Shown here piece by piece: positions 1-12,522 of a stretch of DNA of 64,000 nt (its first letter is position 1; the number at the start of each line of letters is the position of its first letter). The notes beneath the pieces are model-generated. The model saw only the letters and a list, made by a program, of their open reading frames with translations, was not told the DNA's origin and made no database searches. Both the position numbers and the translations under genes were made by a program. Source of the stretch: Adiantum capillus-veneris (taxonomy: Eukaryota > Streptophyta > Polypodiopsida > Polypodiales > Pteridaceae); NCBI GenBank assembly GCA_014529385.2, contig CM043966.1:142708211-142772210 (forward strand). The letters run 5' to 3'.

Positions 1-2
1 TA

Positions 3-1166
3 GAAGATCTCAAGATCAAGGTCTTTGGACATAAAATAAGGATTACCTTTATTGTTATGGATTTCTCCAAACACACTATGGCATCGGAGATGATCTTAGG
101 ACGTCCTTTCATGAGGGAAGCAAAAATGGTGCATGACTGGTCTAAAAACCATGTCTACTTGCAGTTCCAAGATTCTGTCATTCGAGTGGATCTTATGACG
201 GGTCCAGCACATCCTCTAGAAAACAGGTTTATAATTGATCATAGATCTGACACCACAGTTCACTCGGCCCCATTGCAGTATTGTTACACGTGTAAAGCGG
301 ACACTGATGTTGGGGAAGATTCTCCTTATATGGATGTACTACCTGGAATGACTGAGTCTGACAATGTGGATTGGGTCCACCTAGCAGCAACCATAGACAC
401 TTGGGGAAATAGGGGGACGACCTGGGTAACACCTGAGGGGGATGAAATGCCCGTACCTTTAAATATGTTGCAAGCAATGCATATAGCTTCTGGCAAGACT
501 CATCCTAATATAACGAAGAAAACATACAAGTGGGTCCCTAAAGCTTCTTTAGCGACCATGGCTGATGCTAAAAAACAGAAGCCTTGTAAGAAACGTCCCA
601 CTCGCTCAAAGAAAAGTAAAAAAATATTGCGATGGATTCCTAAAAAACTATTGGAAGCCCAAGGCTACTATCAAGGAAATGATCAAATCTGGGTGCCAAA
701 ACGTAGATTGTGTTCTTACGTGTCACCTGACCCATGTGAGCCCAATCCTGTAGCTCCAAAACAAATCGACAATCGTGGAAAGACAAAATTCACAGAATGC
801 TACACACCCGCTCCAGAGCTAGTTTGGGTACCAAAGAAAGAAAAATTTGTTCCACCTAGCTCAAGAAGGGGGGAGTCCCATGAAGCTTCTAGCTCCTTAT
901 GTAATGCATCCATAGAGGTAAAAGCTTCTCCACAGTCTTCACCTACAATAGTGGACCTCCATAAAGCTACAAAGGATTCCACACCTCTCAGTGTTCAAGA
1001 ATCACCTGATGAACCACTTCAAGTTCAATCCTGGGAGAGTACCTTACCACCCTTGCAACTCGATGAGACACCTAAGGTAATAGAAAACTACTGGCAAAAA
1101 TCCTCACCTATTATCGACTGGAACAATTGGTTTCAAAGGGTGACGAGCACATTTCAAACGATATGA
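3..1166 (+). pseudogene. C-terminal part of a Gag-protease polyprotein with WxPK repeats (open at left edge)
   Basis: The reading frame is open from base 3 and ends with a stop at 1164-1166; the usual ATG at 57 is internal, because the protease text continues to its left. Seen: the end of a retropepsin-like domain with ILGRPFM at about 94-114 followed by KMVHDW, closely matching the protease end of element Z (ILGRPFMRQLKMVQDW near 60,990). After a linker come three W-[IV]-P-K modules: KWVPK (528-542), a long one with RWIPKKLLEAQGYY plus GNDQIWVPK (630-704), and VWVPK (about 822-836). The region between them is Lys/Arg rich, and the C-terminus is Ser/Pro rich. No reverse transcriptase or integrase lies between the protease and the polypurine tract at 1174, so this is the terminal part of a Gag-protease-only gypsy-like element. 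Partial only because of the window edge; no internal stop was seen. Confidence 0.75.
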
Positions 1167-1173
1167 TCTACCC

Positions 1174-1187
1174 AAGGAAGGGGGGAG
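1174..1187 (+). promoter_or_regulatory. Polypurine tract of the left-edge element
   Basis: AAGGAAGGGGGGAG lies 7 bp after the polyprotein stop and just before TGCTGACAG, the first bases of the 3' LTR. The same tract precedes the 3' LTRs of element B (25199-25211) and family X (2797-2810). It is expected to prime plus-strand DNA synthesis. Confidence 0.75.
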
Positions 1188-1191
1188 TATT

Positions 1192-1650
1192 TGCTGACAG
1201 TCATCATTCACTTGCTTCCCTCTCAACCTTCCTCCCTGACCTCTCAATCACCAATCTTAGGGAATGTATATATATAAAGCCTTATACTCACAAAATAAAA
1301 TAAAATAATAAAGAGCAAGAGCAATTAGCAAACGAGTATGCACAATAAAAGTCAAAACATTGACTCAGACGTACACATTCGCATCCGATACACTGAAACA
1401 TAAACTTATACCATAAAACACCTTTGATCCTCATCACTCGATGGCGGGTAGGTAGGATTAATACAATAGGAGTGTTTCTGTTTTAGAGTTGAGTGATTAG
1501 CAAAGTTCTTTTTTCCCACTGATGTGCCTCCTAGAGGTATTCCTTGTGTTTCCTAGTGTGTACAGGAGCGTGTTGCTATTGTTAGGATTTGGACCTTCAT
1601 GGAATCTTTATCTCGACTCACTCTTCAAATCAAGCACGACCATCAACACA
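1192..1650 (+). repeat. 3' LTR of the left-edge Gag-protease element (right boundary uncertain)
   Basis: Starts TGCTGACAG directly after the polypurine tract. A TATA-like run (tatatatataaag) is at about 1265-1280 and an A-rich polyadenylation-like stretch follows. No second copy is present in the window, so the right end cannot be fixed; a CAACACA near 1645-1653 is one candidate end. The left boundary is much firmer than the right. Confidence 0.45.
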
Positions 1651-2811
1651 AGCAGGTGTTTCTTGTCCATTAGCATTGCCCCTTATCTTTTTGCATCTAT
1701 GATTGTCTGCTTTGATTGTGATTGGTAGCATAATATCCAGCACATTTGTTTAGTATCAAACATTAAATTCAATGTAATTTTTTGTCATAATCACTTGTCT
1801 AGGTTTAAAAATCAAGCAGTCCGACTAAGCTAGTTTGACCAAGTTAGGTGTTAGAGATCTTCTCTTAATACCATGGGGAATGCCTTCCTAATAATCAATG
1901 GTTACTTAGGTTCTTAATCCAATTTAGGCAGCATTGTGTGAAATGTAATAGGGCTTTCTAGTGGGCTTAGACCCTATTGACCTTTAGCTTAAGTATTATA
2001 ACGGGAGTTTACTTGTGTGATGAGCCTAGGGAGGTGTATCAGTGTTATATGACCCCCCAAAGTTACAAAATTAAAATTCTGAAAATGAACAAACAAAAAA
2101 TCAAAGTGCCACATTGTAAAATCTTACGCTGGAAGAGAAATCTCAGCTTGATTTGGTACTTCACTCACATGTATCGCCTATGGTACTAGAGCCCTAGAGA
2201 TTTCCAGTGTGGGCGCTTTTCCTTAAAAAGCAAAAAACCCAAGGCATACAAAATAAGCACACACATCAAAATTGAATCACTGTGAAAAGACTTTGGGGGG
2301 TCAAAGCAAAGGTAATCAGTCAAGCGATGATTTCATGAGAAATTCCTTTTATCGTAGCTTAACTACAAGGTCTTCTAGGTATAGCCTCTAGTCAGCCCTC
2401 GAACATGAAATACTTGGCTCTCGCGATTAAACAACTTAATTGACCAGAGAAAATTAAGAAGCTTACCCATGGTATTCATAGTCGATCTCTAATGCCTTTC
2501 GACCGTTAAATTAGCGACCCCAGACTTGTTTAATTTTTTACCTTTACATCTTTTTATGCATTTGATTATATTGCATTTTAATGTTTATTGCTGACAAATT
2601 GTTTAAAATTATGTTACCAATCAATTTGTCTGCCTAAAACTGCATAAGATTTTTAATCACTTATGAGAATGCAATTACTGTGCCAATGTTGTTTGATTTT
2701 GCAGTGACTGAAGAAGGCTAAGGACATTCATCTCAAATGCTTTTCCACCTCGAAGAACGAGCTTCAACTCAATAGCTTCCGAGGACGGAATCTACATCAG
2801 GAAGGGGGGCA
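1651..2811 (+). other. Degenerate interior of a family X element
   Basis: No convincing gene. The last 70 bases before the polypurine tract read in one frame like the tail of a retroelement polyprotein (KNELQLNSFRGRNLH), and the stretch ends in GGAAGGGGGGC directly before the X LTR. The preceding 1 kb is A/T-rich with short ORFs only. The left-edge element may be inserted into this X interior. Confidence 0.4.
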
Positions 2812-3487
<676 letters not shown>

Positions 3488-4154
3488 CAGGAACATGTGT
3501 GTATCCTCGTGCAGGAGCTTTGCGAGTAGCCACCCCTCTATCTCTCATGTGCTGGCTTTGTGCCTAGCTGAGCAAGAAGCACAGTTGTGCATTGATGTAT
3601 GCGAATTGTGGTTTTACTTTCGGCACATGTGAGGTCTCCTACAGCTGAGAGCCAGGTATGAGCTATCGCGAAAAGGCGGATAATTCTTGCACCCTTGTGA
3701 TAGGATGTAGGTTTCTTGGCAGGTCTGACAAAGACGGTTATGGTTGAGATGTATGCCTACCTCATGTGGTGCTCATGTTGAGCATGTTTGCAAGACATGT
3801 ATTAGAGTCTTGTATTTGACCTAGGTTGTGATTGCAGGTGCTTTGCTCGGCTGTTTATGTCTTGAGTGTTGTTGTTTTGCATTCACATGGATGCTATGAG
3901 ATCATGTGTTTGAGCTAACTTTGTCAGTTATGGTTCGGTTTTGCATGTGATTTTTTGATCACTTTGCGGGGAAAATTTGGCAAATTTTTTCTAGGTTCTC
4001 ACCATAGACTTCGTATTCATAGGTTTTCCTCTCTAATGTCTTTTGTGGTCGAGTGCAACTCCCACTTGTAGGCGGTACAATGATCGAGTGTTTACTCTCA
4101 CTTGGACACAGGTTACATGTTCGGTATCCACTTCTTGCATAGGAGTGAGGACGG
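3488..4154. other. Non-coding stretch between X LTR and 180-bp repeat
   Basis: GT-rich, low-complexity text with short ORFs only. I see no domain, RNA gene or terminal repeat in it. Confidence 0.5.
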
Positions 4155-4514
4155 GTGGTACGCTCCTAGTGGGTATGTTATAGGTAGTCACAGGTGTAGA
4201 GCTACCAGACTTAAGAGTGGTCGAGAGGTTCTCCCACTTGCTCTACAGGATTTCAGGTACACTTGGTTTTGGGACTTGCATCTGTGACGATTGTTGAGCT
4301 TGGTGTGGTTACACAACTGCGAAGGATTTCATCCGTGGTACGCTCATAGTGGCTATGTTAGAGGTATTCATAGGTGTAGAGTTACTAGACTTTAACGTGG
4401 TCAAGACATTCTCCCACTCGCTCTACAGGATTTCCGGTACACCAGGCTTGGAGACTTGCATCAGTGATGATTTTCAAGCTCAATGTGGTTACACTACTGC
4501 GAGGTATTTCATGT
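4155..4514 (+). repeat. Two-copy tandem repeat, period 180 bp
   Basis: The text from GTGGTACGCTCCTAGTGGG (4155) recurs at 4335 as GTGGTACGCTCATAGTGGC and stays aligned through the Cys/Thr-poor stretch ending near the next unit. The two units differ by scattered substitutions, so the duplication is old. It lies just upstream of a decayed copia element and could be part of its leader. Confidence 0.8.
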
Positions 4515-4653
4515 GTGGTTGCGCTTGAGCACTGTGAGTGATGGTGAGCTCTTTTGAGAGCGTTTTTCTCTCTGCAGGTTGCTTCTTCTGGTCACAGGTT
4601 TGGTGCACTTCTCATTGCTCGTACTTGGAGTAGAGTGATAGCTCTTATGACAT

Positions 4654-6183
4654 TTGCAAATGGAAAATGAGATGTGTGACAGTGTGAGACAGAGGTCTCG
4701 GTCATGTCGTCACTTGCGATGTTGGCATTGTGGTCACACAAGGCACATTAGATGGTGTTGCTTCAGGTGTATGAGGCAACAACGGAGATGCATGCGAGAT
4801 GCAGATATAGCTTTGAAAGATGTTGGAGAGGCAGCCACAGTGGCGGTGTATGCCAGTGGTGATGTCACGCTTGCTTCTAGTGTTTCTTTTGCAGTTATGT
4901 CTATGGAAAGTGCACTTTCTCCACAATGGTTACTAGATGGTGATGCTGATTTCCATGTCATTCCAGTTCGTGAGTGGTTCAATAGTTTTTCTAGTGGGAG
5001 ACTTGGTTGTGTACGACTTGCTGATGGTTCATCCTATGACATACAGGGCACATGAGATGCATGTTTGTCTTTGTCTAGTGGTTCATCCTATAGGCTTTGA
5101 CATGTGCGATATTTGTCGGGACTCGGTCAAAGTCTGATCTCAGTGAGTCAGCTATAGAGCAGTGGTTGTCGTGTTCTACTTACAAAGCAGTGTTTCCATG
5201 TACAGTTCGGATCGCTTGTGATAGCGACGGGAGCCCAATGTGGCTTGGTTTACCCTATGCATGTATCTGAGGTTCGAGACGGTGTAGTCTTGTGTACGAC
5301 ATGTGTCATCGGAGAGAGACGAGACGTGTCTCTTTTGCCAGTGAGCTCCAGTGTGCTCAAGACACAGAGAAGTCAACTATGCAAGACCTCTCAGCTAGAG
5401 TGTTAGAGCGGCAGTGTTCTAGTGAGACACAGCAGGTGTCATTCGACTTTGTGCAGACAAAGGTCGAGCGGGTTTTCTCCCGAGAGGACAATGCAAATAT
5501 GACGGATATGGAGCTCTTTGACATGCTTATGTGAGATGAGAATGAGGTCATCAGTGACCTAGGTACAGCTATGCAGGATATGTTTGTAGTTGCAGAGGTA
5601 GAGTGGCTTTGCTCTAGTGAGTCACAATAGTGTATTGTGCCTATGCCAGAGGTTGACAGACAGGTGTTGCTAGGACACAAGGTTCCACTCGTGGATGGCA
5701 GGGACGTAGACATCCTAGTGTTGGTGATGACACATCCATGCATGATGAGTAGTCCTAATGATGCAGCGTATGCATATAGCACAGAGGAGGCAAGGATAGC
5801 TAGGATTGTGGAGATATCGTCAATGTTCATGTCTCTTATGTACGACCTTTTGGTGTCGAGACCTAATATAGCAGCTGTAGTGGGAGCATTTGCAGTAGGA
5901 CTGATTGGTCATTCAGTGTCTGATCATGGCATACGGCATGGGGGAGTATTGTAGGTATTAGACACATACTTGCAAGAGTGCACGAGCTCTTGTAGATAGT
6001 TTGCAGAGCTTGGAGCTAGCTCTACGTGGATTCCGTGATAGCGTGTTTGTCTATCGATAGAGCCGGATGTACTAGCTCATAGACTATCAATGGGAGTAGG
6101 TTGAGAGAGTCTCTCACCTTGGATATACTAGTTGTAGGCTAGTAGATCTTGCTTAAAGGCACATTGGACTTTAAGTGGGAGAT
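4654..6183 (+). pseudogene. Decayed Ty1/copia interior: zinc knuckle and protease remnants
   Basis: The 4654-5055 frame contains a CX2CX4HX4C-like knuckle (CWHCGHTRHIRWCC) and, about 80 residues later, a copia protease-like block WLLDGDADFHVIPVREWF, then GRLGCVRLADGSSYDIQGT. In intact copia elements this block is W-[IL]-[IL]-DSGAS-x-H; here the catalytic DSGA reads DGDA, so the enzyme is dead. Everything downstream to 6180 is broken by stops in all frames, though short pieces remain open (5292-5534, 5637-5954). The remnant ends in a copia-style polypurine tract, CTTTAAGTGGGAG, at about 6170-6181. Integrase and reverse transcriptase are not recognisable. Assigned by motif order only. Confidence 0.6.
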
Positions 6184-6357
6184 TTTTGGGGTTAAGGCCG
6201 ATGTGCCTTGACCAGCCGCCTGTCCACACTGATCCCTATACTTATAGTGAGTATGCTGTATAGGGGGAGATGCAACTTCTTAGTCTCCCCACCCAATTCG
6301 TGTGTTCTGTGTGCTTCTCTCTCCCTCTCTCTCGCTTGTGTTCCCTTGATCCCAACA
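6184..6357 (+). repeat. Probable 3' LTR of the decayed copia element
   Basis: Directly follows the polypurine tract. The start reads TTTTTGGGGTTAAGG, consistent with a mutated TGTTGGGG, and it ends CTTGATCCCAACA, the inverted partner. It contains a TATAC/TATAG-rich stretch and a CT-rich run. No second copy was found in the window. Confidence 0.5.
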
Positions 6358-6803
6358 AAAACTATGTCACAAAGATTTGGACTGTTGTACAAACAAAGGG
6401 TCATCAAAGTTATACCAGGCGACCAATTTTTGAAGCACGAGATACCAAGATAAGGAAAAGAAATAGACAATTGAAAAGGAAGCACAAAGAATGCAAGAAG
6501 AACAGAGAATTTAGAGGAAGCAAGAGGAGTGGCAGTGAGCGGAGGCCGAGAGAGCTGACTTAGCTAATTTACAAGCATGACAAGACACAGAGAGGAAAAT
6601 GGTAGAGGACAGAGCTCAAGCTACTCAACAAGCGAAGGTTGGGAGCTTAAGGCCCTTTTAATTCCTCAAAGAGCCAAACAATATACAAAGAGGAAAAAGG
6701 ACAATGTGACACCTGAAGAGCAATGGGTCTAGGAGGAGAGGAGGAAAAAGTATAAAAATGATCCTCCTCAATGGGCCAGTCCAGGCGGCTCCTTCACCAC
6801 CGT
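6358..6803. other. Purine-rich degenerate stretch
   Basis: A- and G-rich. One frame near 6660-6790 reads like a charged protein remnant (KRKKDNVTPEEQW) but is cut by stops. It is the left flank of element D. No gene is assigned. Confidence 0.4.
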
Positions 6804-7274
6804 TAGAATTGGAGCTGATCTCTTGAGACAGCTAATTCCAGTGTTGGACGATTTCAGCTACTAGTGTAGGGAGATTTCAAACAGTAGACTGGAGAGGAAT
6901 CAGAAACTAGACTGGAATGTGGATACTGAAATAAGAATCAGACTTATGTACTGGAAATAAGGTTCAGATTCACAAGACTGGACGAGAAGTAAGTATAACT
7001 GGAATATGCCATGATTGGAATTATAGATGGAGGTTACAAAGAATATGATTTACAAAGAGAAAGTACAGTCGACAATACTGCCAATGATTCTCAAGTACAA
7101 TTACAGCCAAGGCGCTAACCCAAATGATAATAATTGCCAACCCGATTACAATGTAATGGGCCCTATTTATACACTTCGGGTTTATTGTAGTAATTACCAT
7201 AGTAACTACTAAGTAATTCGCTGCCCATCTTCTAAGAAGTCGTTCCCACACACTGAGCTATCCAGACGTCTACA
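6804..7274 (-). repeat. 3' LTR of element D
   Basis: On the plus strand it starts TAGAATTGGAGCTGATC (TG mutated to TA) and ends about CTACA just before a pyrimidine run that is the polypurine tract on the minus strand. The first 70 bases match 13591-13660. A minus-strand TATA box (TATAAATAGGGCC) is at 7161-7173. Confidence 0.7.
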
Positions 7275-7297
7275 TCCTTCCCTTCTTTCTTGAATTT
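7275..7297 (-). promoter_or_regulatory. Polypurine tract of element D
   Basis: Minus strand reads CAAGAAAGAAGGGAAGGATG, immediately upstream of the 3' LTR. Confidence 0.6.
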
Positions 7298-7389
7298 TGG
7301 CAAGATTCCAAAAATTTTGAAAAATTCCCCTGTCTGATTCTGATGTGAGACTGAAAAATCCATCGTCTGGTTCTGATGTTGGGAATCCG

Positions 7390-7740
7390 GCTTGACCACC
7401 ATTGAAAGAATGGCCATACAAAGATTGCGAGTAGGTAGCTGAAAAGGCCAAGGATTGCGAGAGGCAGCTGAAAAGGCCAAGGTGGAGCTCTCACCAGGCC
7501 AAGGTAGAGCTGTCATCTCCACCTGCCTGCTGAGGAGAAAAGTCACCACTGAATTCTGAGATAGAACTACCCAGTATCCTTCCATTGGATCGTCTTCCGT
7601 TTGCCCTTTGACCTGGAGGGTGCCTGAGAAGTCCCAGTACCAGCATTCTCCTTCTCAATCAGTCGGTAAATGGCCACCTGCTCAAGCTGATCCCGCCGGT
7701 CGGTGGTCCTGCTCAAGCTGATCCCGCCGGTCAGTGGTCA
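7390..7740 (-). repeat. Short tandem repeats 3' of ORF3 in element D
   Basis: A 31-bp unit (CCTGCTCAAGCTGATCCCGC...) occurs twice, at about 7677 and 7708, and GGCAGCTGAAAAGGCCAAGG recurs around 7430-7490. The region lies between the end of ORF3 and the 3' LTR and has no gene. Confidence 0.65.
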
Positions 7741-7787
7741 TCTCTACTTCATAAGGCGTGAGGGAATGATAGGTTTTGGTGTCAGGA

Positions 7788-10282
7788 TCATAGTGTACGC
7801 TTGTCCTTGCTCAGTCTGGTTCTGGCCAGCTTATGACAATGCGAAGCAGTATGGATCCATCCTTCTAGAAGAGGCTGATTAGTTTTGACTCGAGATTTGA
7901 AAATAATCTCAGCCATCTCCCTATACTGTGGTGCTAGACCCGGCTTTGCTGCAATGTCTTTTTCAGGCAATTAAGAAGATTCGACCATAAGTTGTAGCAA
8001 CTAATTAGTAATCCTGGTCAGTCCTCTGACTTGAATCTTCCACTGGTCCATACACAACTGGATCCTATGTATCTCCTCTTTCAGTGCCTGAATATCATTG
8101 ATTTGGAGAGCATCATTGAACAACGTCTGCCAAGTCTTCCATTCCACAGTCGATCGCTCATACCAATCCTGAAGCTCATCAGTGATTTTGAAGTATGTAA
8201 GGCGATCAACTGGTTTTGGATGTTGAGGATACAGTGCTGGAAAGAATCTTGGCAGCTCTGTTTCTCTTGCTGGAACAGCATACAAGAGAACTGGAGAATC
8301 AGGCACAAATTTTAAGAAATTGAGAATAGCTTGGTTCTCTTGCTGCATCATCTTTTTGGTGATTCTCACTAGCTAGAACAATGTTCGGAGAGCAGTTGCC
8401 TGTGCTCCGACTGACATTCTAGTATGAGGTCCTTTGCTAGTGGCTATCTGGTCCTAAAGAATGTCTTTGACTCTCTGATCCAAAACATCCTTGAGTTGTA
8501 CCCTAACATCCTTCATACATCGGTAAGTTGGTTTGTTGCCCAGCAGAAGTTCTAGTTCCAGGGCAAGGGAGCGACAATCTGCAGTAGACTGCCTTTGTAA
8601 GTGCGGGTTTGCCACTCTCTCATCAGCATTGAGTATCCATTCAGGAACTCGTTCCAGCAGTTGGACTGTACTGGGATGCGCAGGTAAACGGAAAGCTTCT
8701 TGATCATGGAAAGCTTCTGATTTAATCAGCTATGCATAGCAGAAGATGCCCTTTCAACTGTTTAGTCTGCATTTGTTGCAACTTGTCCTGTTTTGCCAGT
8801 TGTTGAATGTTTTCAGTATTTGGAGTAGGAACTCCACCTGGCAAAGTCGAGGAAGCTGGACCTTTCCCCTTGTCCATTTGGCTCTTGCCTTTGTCCCCTA
8901 ACTGGCCTGCTATCTTCTCAGAAGTGGATTGCTTGGTCTGATCCTTTCCAGAACCAGTAGCAACTGCACTTTGTGCTACTGAGACTGGCTAGGCACAGTC
9001 TTCTGAGCAGATTGCTACTCTGTCTGGCTCACTACAGCTTTCATAGTATTCACTGTCTTAACCTGGCTTTCTATCTTCTTCAAAAACTCACTGCTCTTTG
9101 TCAGTGTAGTCTTTGGCTTCTTTGAACTGCCAGCCTGTTCTGCAGTTGCTTTCCTTTTCAGGTCTGTTGAAATAGTTTGACTGTCCGTTTCTTCGTCGTC
9201 TGAGGACAACTCAATGTTCTTCAGCTCAGAAATTGGCTTCTCACTCCAAGCCTTCTTTACCTGCTCATTAACATCTTCAGCAGTAGCCCAATATAGGAAT
9301 CGCCAAACATACCAAGCTTTGAAAACATTTTGAGATTTTAGCTTGGCAGTTTGCTGGAGTACATTGTGGGAGAGAATTTGACAAAGATTAATAGGAACCT
9401 GTGGATCCAATATCTTGGCTAACAGCATAGCAAACAGTTTTTCGGATACATACGTTGGGTTGTTTTTAAGGCTTACTGCTTCGGCTACAAACCTGTAAGC
9501 AGTGGAAGCTTCCAGTCCTGCTACTACTGGAACTCCTTGACCACTTGCCTTGCGCTTACGTTTAGCCGCTTCATCCTCCTTCAGAGCTATACTTATCTGT
9601 TGTGCAGTTGGCACAGAAGGTTTGGGCTCGTTGGGCATTCTGAATGCAAAAGCTATGGTTTCTGATGTCACTGACACCTTCCTACCATTTACCATGGCAC
9701 TACCATCTTCAGCGTCCAAAGAATCAAGAACTTGCTTGATGATGTCTGCATCAAAGCAATTCTTGTAGCTTGCAACACAACTTGGAGATCCCAAAGTTGT
9801 AGCAGAGTCATTGCTCGGTCAGTGAATACATAACGCTGGATTTTATTGTATGGTATAATGAGAAGGCTGGCCTTTGCAGCAGCAACTATGGCCTGGGTTT
9901 CCTCAAGAGACTCCTGCATCTTCTCTGAGCATTTCCTTCTACCCATACACTGTGAAGACGATGACGATGAAACAGGCGAAGGAGAAGAAGACTCACTTGT
10001 CGTCTCAAAGCCGTTTCCTGGTGTCGCTGGAAAGGCTAGATGACACTCAATTGTCTCTTCGGAGGTCGAGGTTTGCGGCTGTAATGAAGAAACCTCGGAG
10101 CTTGGCGATGGCGAATGGTTAACAGGAGGAAAGCGTCGTGCATGGGATTTATGAGGAAAAATGCTAACTCTCCTAACTGTTATATGTATTCGTGCCATAA
10201 AAGCTCCACCACTCGCCGTTCCTAGACTTGTGTGCGTCGCTGCTGTCGTGGCAGACATGCATTGGACAAGACTGCGACCCAT
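7788..10282 (-). pseudogene. Long third ORF downstream of integrase in element D
   Basis: Several open pieces in the minus strand follow one another: 10282-9689, 9794-9015, 8369-8001 and 7970-7788, with readable protein between them (for example ERVPEWILNADERV near 8640), so about 800 codons were once one protein broken by at least one frameshift (near 9790) and several stops. It starts in a Ser/Pro-rich segment. Then come IQRYVFTDRAM and VNGRKVSVTSETIAFAFRMP, which resembles the [VI]xGRxVxxSxExIxxxFxLP pattern of plant transposon/Athila-type extra ORFs. This is followed by a helical domain, a Lys-rich nuclear-signal-like KRKRK, and a C-terminal part with LYAVPARETELPRFFPALY and YERSTVEWKTWQTLF. 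It is on the same strand as gag and integrase. Function unknown; an envelope-like or accessory role is only an analogy with other plant elements. Confidence 0.6.
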
Positions 10283-10450
10283 CCTTGAAATAATTACTAC
10301 TGGTGTGCCATCTGACCGTTGGGCGCTTAAAAATTGGAAAGTGTGTCCCCACTAATACTGGAATGATTTCCAATTTGGCTCGACCATACTGGTACTGATT
10401 CTAAGGTCAGCCTAATCTAGTTCTTCTGGTACTGGTTCCACATGAAAAAG

Positions 10451-11605
10451 TCAAAAAATGTATGATTCTGGTATCTCTTGATCAGCAAGTTCCAGTTCCT
10501 TAGTACCTTGTTCTGGCTTAGTTTCTCTGGTCTCTGAATAATAAAGCTTGATCTTTTCCCCATTATATACTCTTGGCAACAACAATCTAGATAAATCTTT
10601 CAGTTTGACTGTGCCATTGGAGAAGACCCAGTCTACCTCAAATGGTCCTGCCCAGGCAATCTTCAGGTTTGGCTTCTTTGGACCTGGTCTAGACTGATAT
10701 AGAAGCACTAAGTCTCCTTTCTGGAATTCTCAAACTTTAATTTGGCAATCATGCCAGTGCTTCCTTCGTTGTTGAACAATTTCTTGTTCCAACATAGCCC
10801 GTTGCCTGAGTTCATCTGATTGCATCAGTTCATCTAGCCGTTTTTTAAGATTATGGTTGAAGTCTAAGCCATACTTCACAGCCTTTCTCAGACTTGGGAT
10901 CACAAACTCCATAGGAACCACAGCTTCAGTGCCATACACCATTATGAATGGTGTCATTCTAGTAGTTACCTTATAAGCCGTCCTATAAGCCCATAGAGCA
11001 GTCTGAAGTTTCAAATCCCACTGGTCTGGTTTCTTTTGCACCACCTTAGTGAGAATAGTCTTTATTGTCTTGTTGCTACTTTCAGCCTGTCCATTGCATT
11101 TGGGATAGTAAGGAGTAGATTTTTGATGCTTGACTGAAAGCATATCCAATAGGATTTACATAGTGTCATTGATAAAATGTGTTCCTTGATCAGTCACAAT
11201 CTCTACTGGGCATCCATATCGGCAGACAATATTCTCAAATAGAAACCTTGCAGTTGACTTGGCTGTGTTGTTAGGAAGAGCCTTAGCTTCAACCCACTTG
11301 GTTACATAACAAGTAGCCATTACTATGTACTTGTTCTTCCTGGGAGTAACCTTCTTAAAAGGTCCCATAAAATCTAGTCCCCATTTCATGAATACTCCCA
11401 GTGGTTGGACTGGCATCAAGGGAGTCATATCTGCATCTATTGATCGACCCATCCTTTGGCATATGTCACAAGTTTTACAAAAACTTATGACATCAGCAAC
11501 CATTGTTTGCCACCACAGACCAGCTTGTAGAATCTTCTTGTAGGTTACTTCGTTGGAAAAGTGTCCACCAGATTCACCATTGTGCGCTTCTGTAATTACT
11601 TGCAT
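10451..11605 (-). pseudogene. pol: Ty3/gypsy integrase of element D
   Basis: The domain order is complete for an integrase. The H2C2 zinc-binding module shows EAHNGESGGHF then FCKTCDICQR in the first 60 residues. The catalytic core shows the first Asp in WGLDFMGPF, the second in VTDQGTHF and the Glu in NGQAESSNK. A C-terminal GPY/F-type module shows WAGPFEVDWVFSNGTVKLKDL. The reading frame is single but has in-frame stops at 11156-11158 and 10730-10732. The enzyme would insert element cDNA into the host genome. It begins almost directly after the gag ORF, so protease, RT and RNase H are absent. Non-functional as it stands. Confidence 0.88.
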
Positions 11606-11616
11606 TCTTCCTTACA

Positions 11617-12522
11617 CTACCATTCTTCAATTGCAATGCTTCCACTCTTTCCATCCACTCCCATTTCATCAGCTAGTCCATGTACCACAGCCAGCATGGT
11701 CTCAGTTATGGCCGGTACTGACTGATCTTTATCAGTTGATCGGGCTGGTATCCTCTGAATGACTCTAGCTTCGGAACTCTCTGGCTGCTCTGGCAGCTTC
11801 TTGGCTAAATCCTCCGTGATTCTAGCCGCTATTTCCCTCCGGTCTTGCCACTCATCTACCACCTTCTCTTTACCTTTGGCCTTCCAAACTTCTCTTTGTT
11901 GAGCCCACTTGTTGCTGTTAGGATTGACTGGTGCTTCTGAAGTGTCTGGGATTTCTTCAATGACTACCCTCTTGCTCCTAGTAACTACCATGACTGGGAC
12001 TAACTCTAGTACCTTAGCCTCAATAGTAGTCGTTGCAGGTGCATCTGGGCATTGGGCTGCAAAATGACCATACTTCCCACAAGTATAGCAATTCATGCTC
12101 ATGTTCTGGAAGTTGCCTCTTCCTCTGCCTCTACCCATTCCTGGTTGGAATCGGCCACGTCCTTGACCAGTACTAGTACATGGTCTCTCCTCTTGAGCTA
12201 CTTTGACTGGTTGTACCTTCACTGGTTCAGTGTAGGTAACCACTGAAAGATATTTTCCTTTCTTAAAATGGTGGATTCGGATGCCACAATTATTCCATAG
12301 GTGACCAAAAACCTTGCAGTAGGTACATTGTGGACATTCGGTGGAGATATGGTCCTTGGATTTGCATCTTGAACACCAAGTCTCCATCTTTCGAACTGGC
12401 TGTCTTGTGTGGCTAATTTCGGCAATCTGCCTAGCCATCTCTTCAATTTTCTTGGTCCATGATCCCTTCTTTGATTTCTCCTTTGCTCTTCCATTAGAGC
12501 TACTCTCGGAGCTGCTGGACAT
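11617..12522 (-). CDS. gag: Nucleocapsid part of gag with three zinc knuckles (element D)
   Basis: ATG at 12522 and 301 codons. Three CX2CX4HX4C knuckles are visible: CSRCKSKDHISTEC, CTYCKVFGHLWNNC and CYTCGKYGHFAAQC. An RG-rich linker (GMGRGRGRGNF) sits before the third. The N-terminus is Ser- and Lys-rich; the C-terminal 130 residues are charged and lack a DSG protease motif. The family role is binding of element RNA in the virus-like particle. The frame is intact but is only the C-terminal half of Gag; the capsid half lies upstream in another frame (see 12523-13516). The ATG may not be the original start. Confidence 0.8.
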   Translation of the reverse strand: MSSSSESSSNGRAKEKSKKGSWTKKIEEMARQIAEISHTRQPVRKMETWCSRCKSKDHISTECPQCTYCKVFGHLWNNCGIRIHHFKKGKYLSVVTYTEPVKVQPVKVAQEERPCTSTGQGRGRFQPGMGRGRGRGNFQNMSMNCYTCGKYGHFAAQCPDAPATTTIEAKVLELVPVMVVTRSKRVVIEEIPDTSEAPVNPNSNKWAQQREVWKAKGKEKVVDEWQDRREIAARITEDLAKKLPEQPESSEARVIQRIPARSTDKDQSVPAITETMLAVVHGLADEMGVDGKSGSIAIEEW

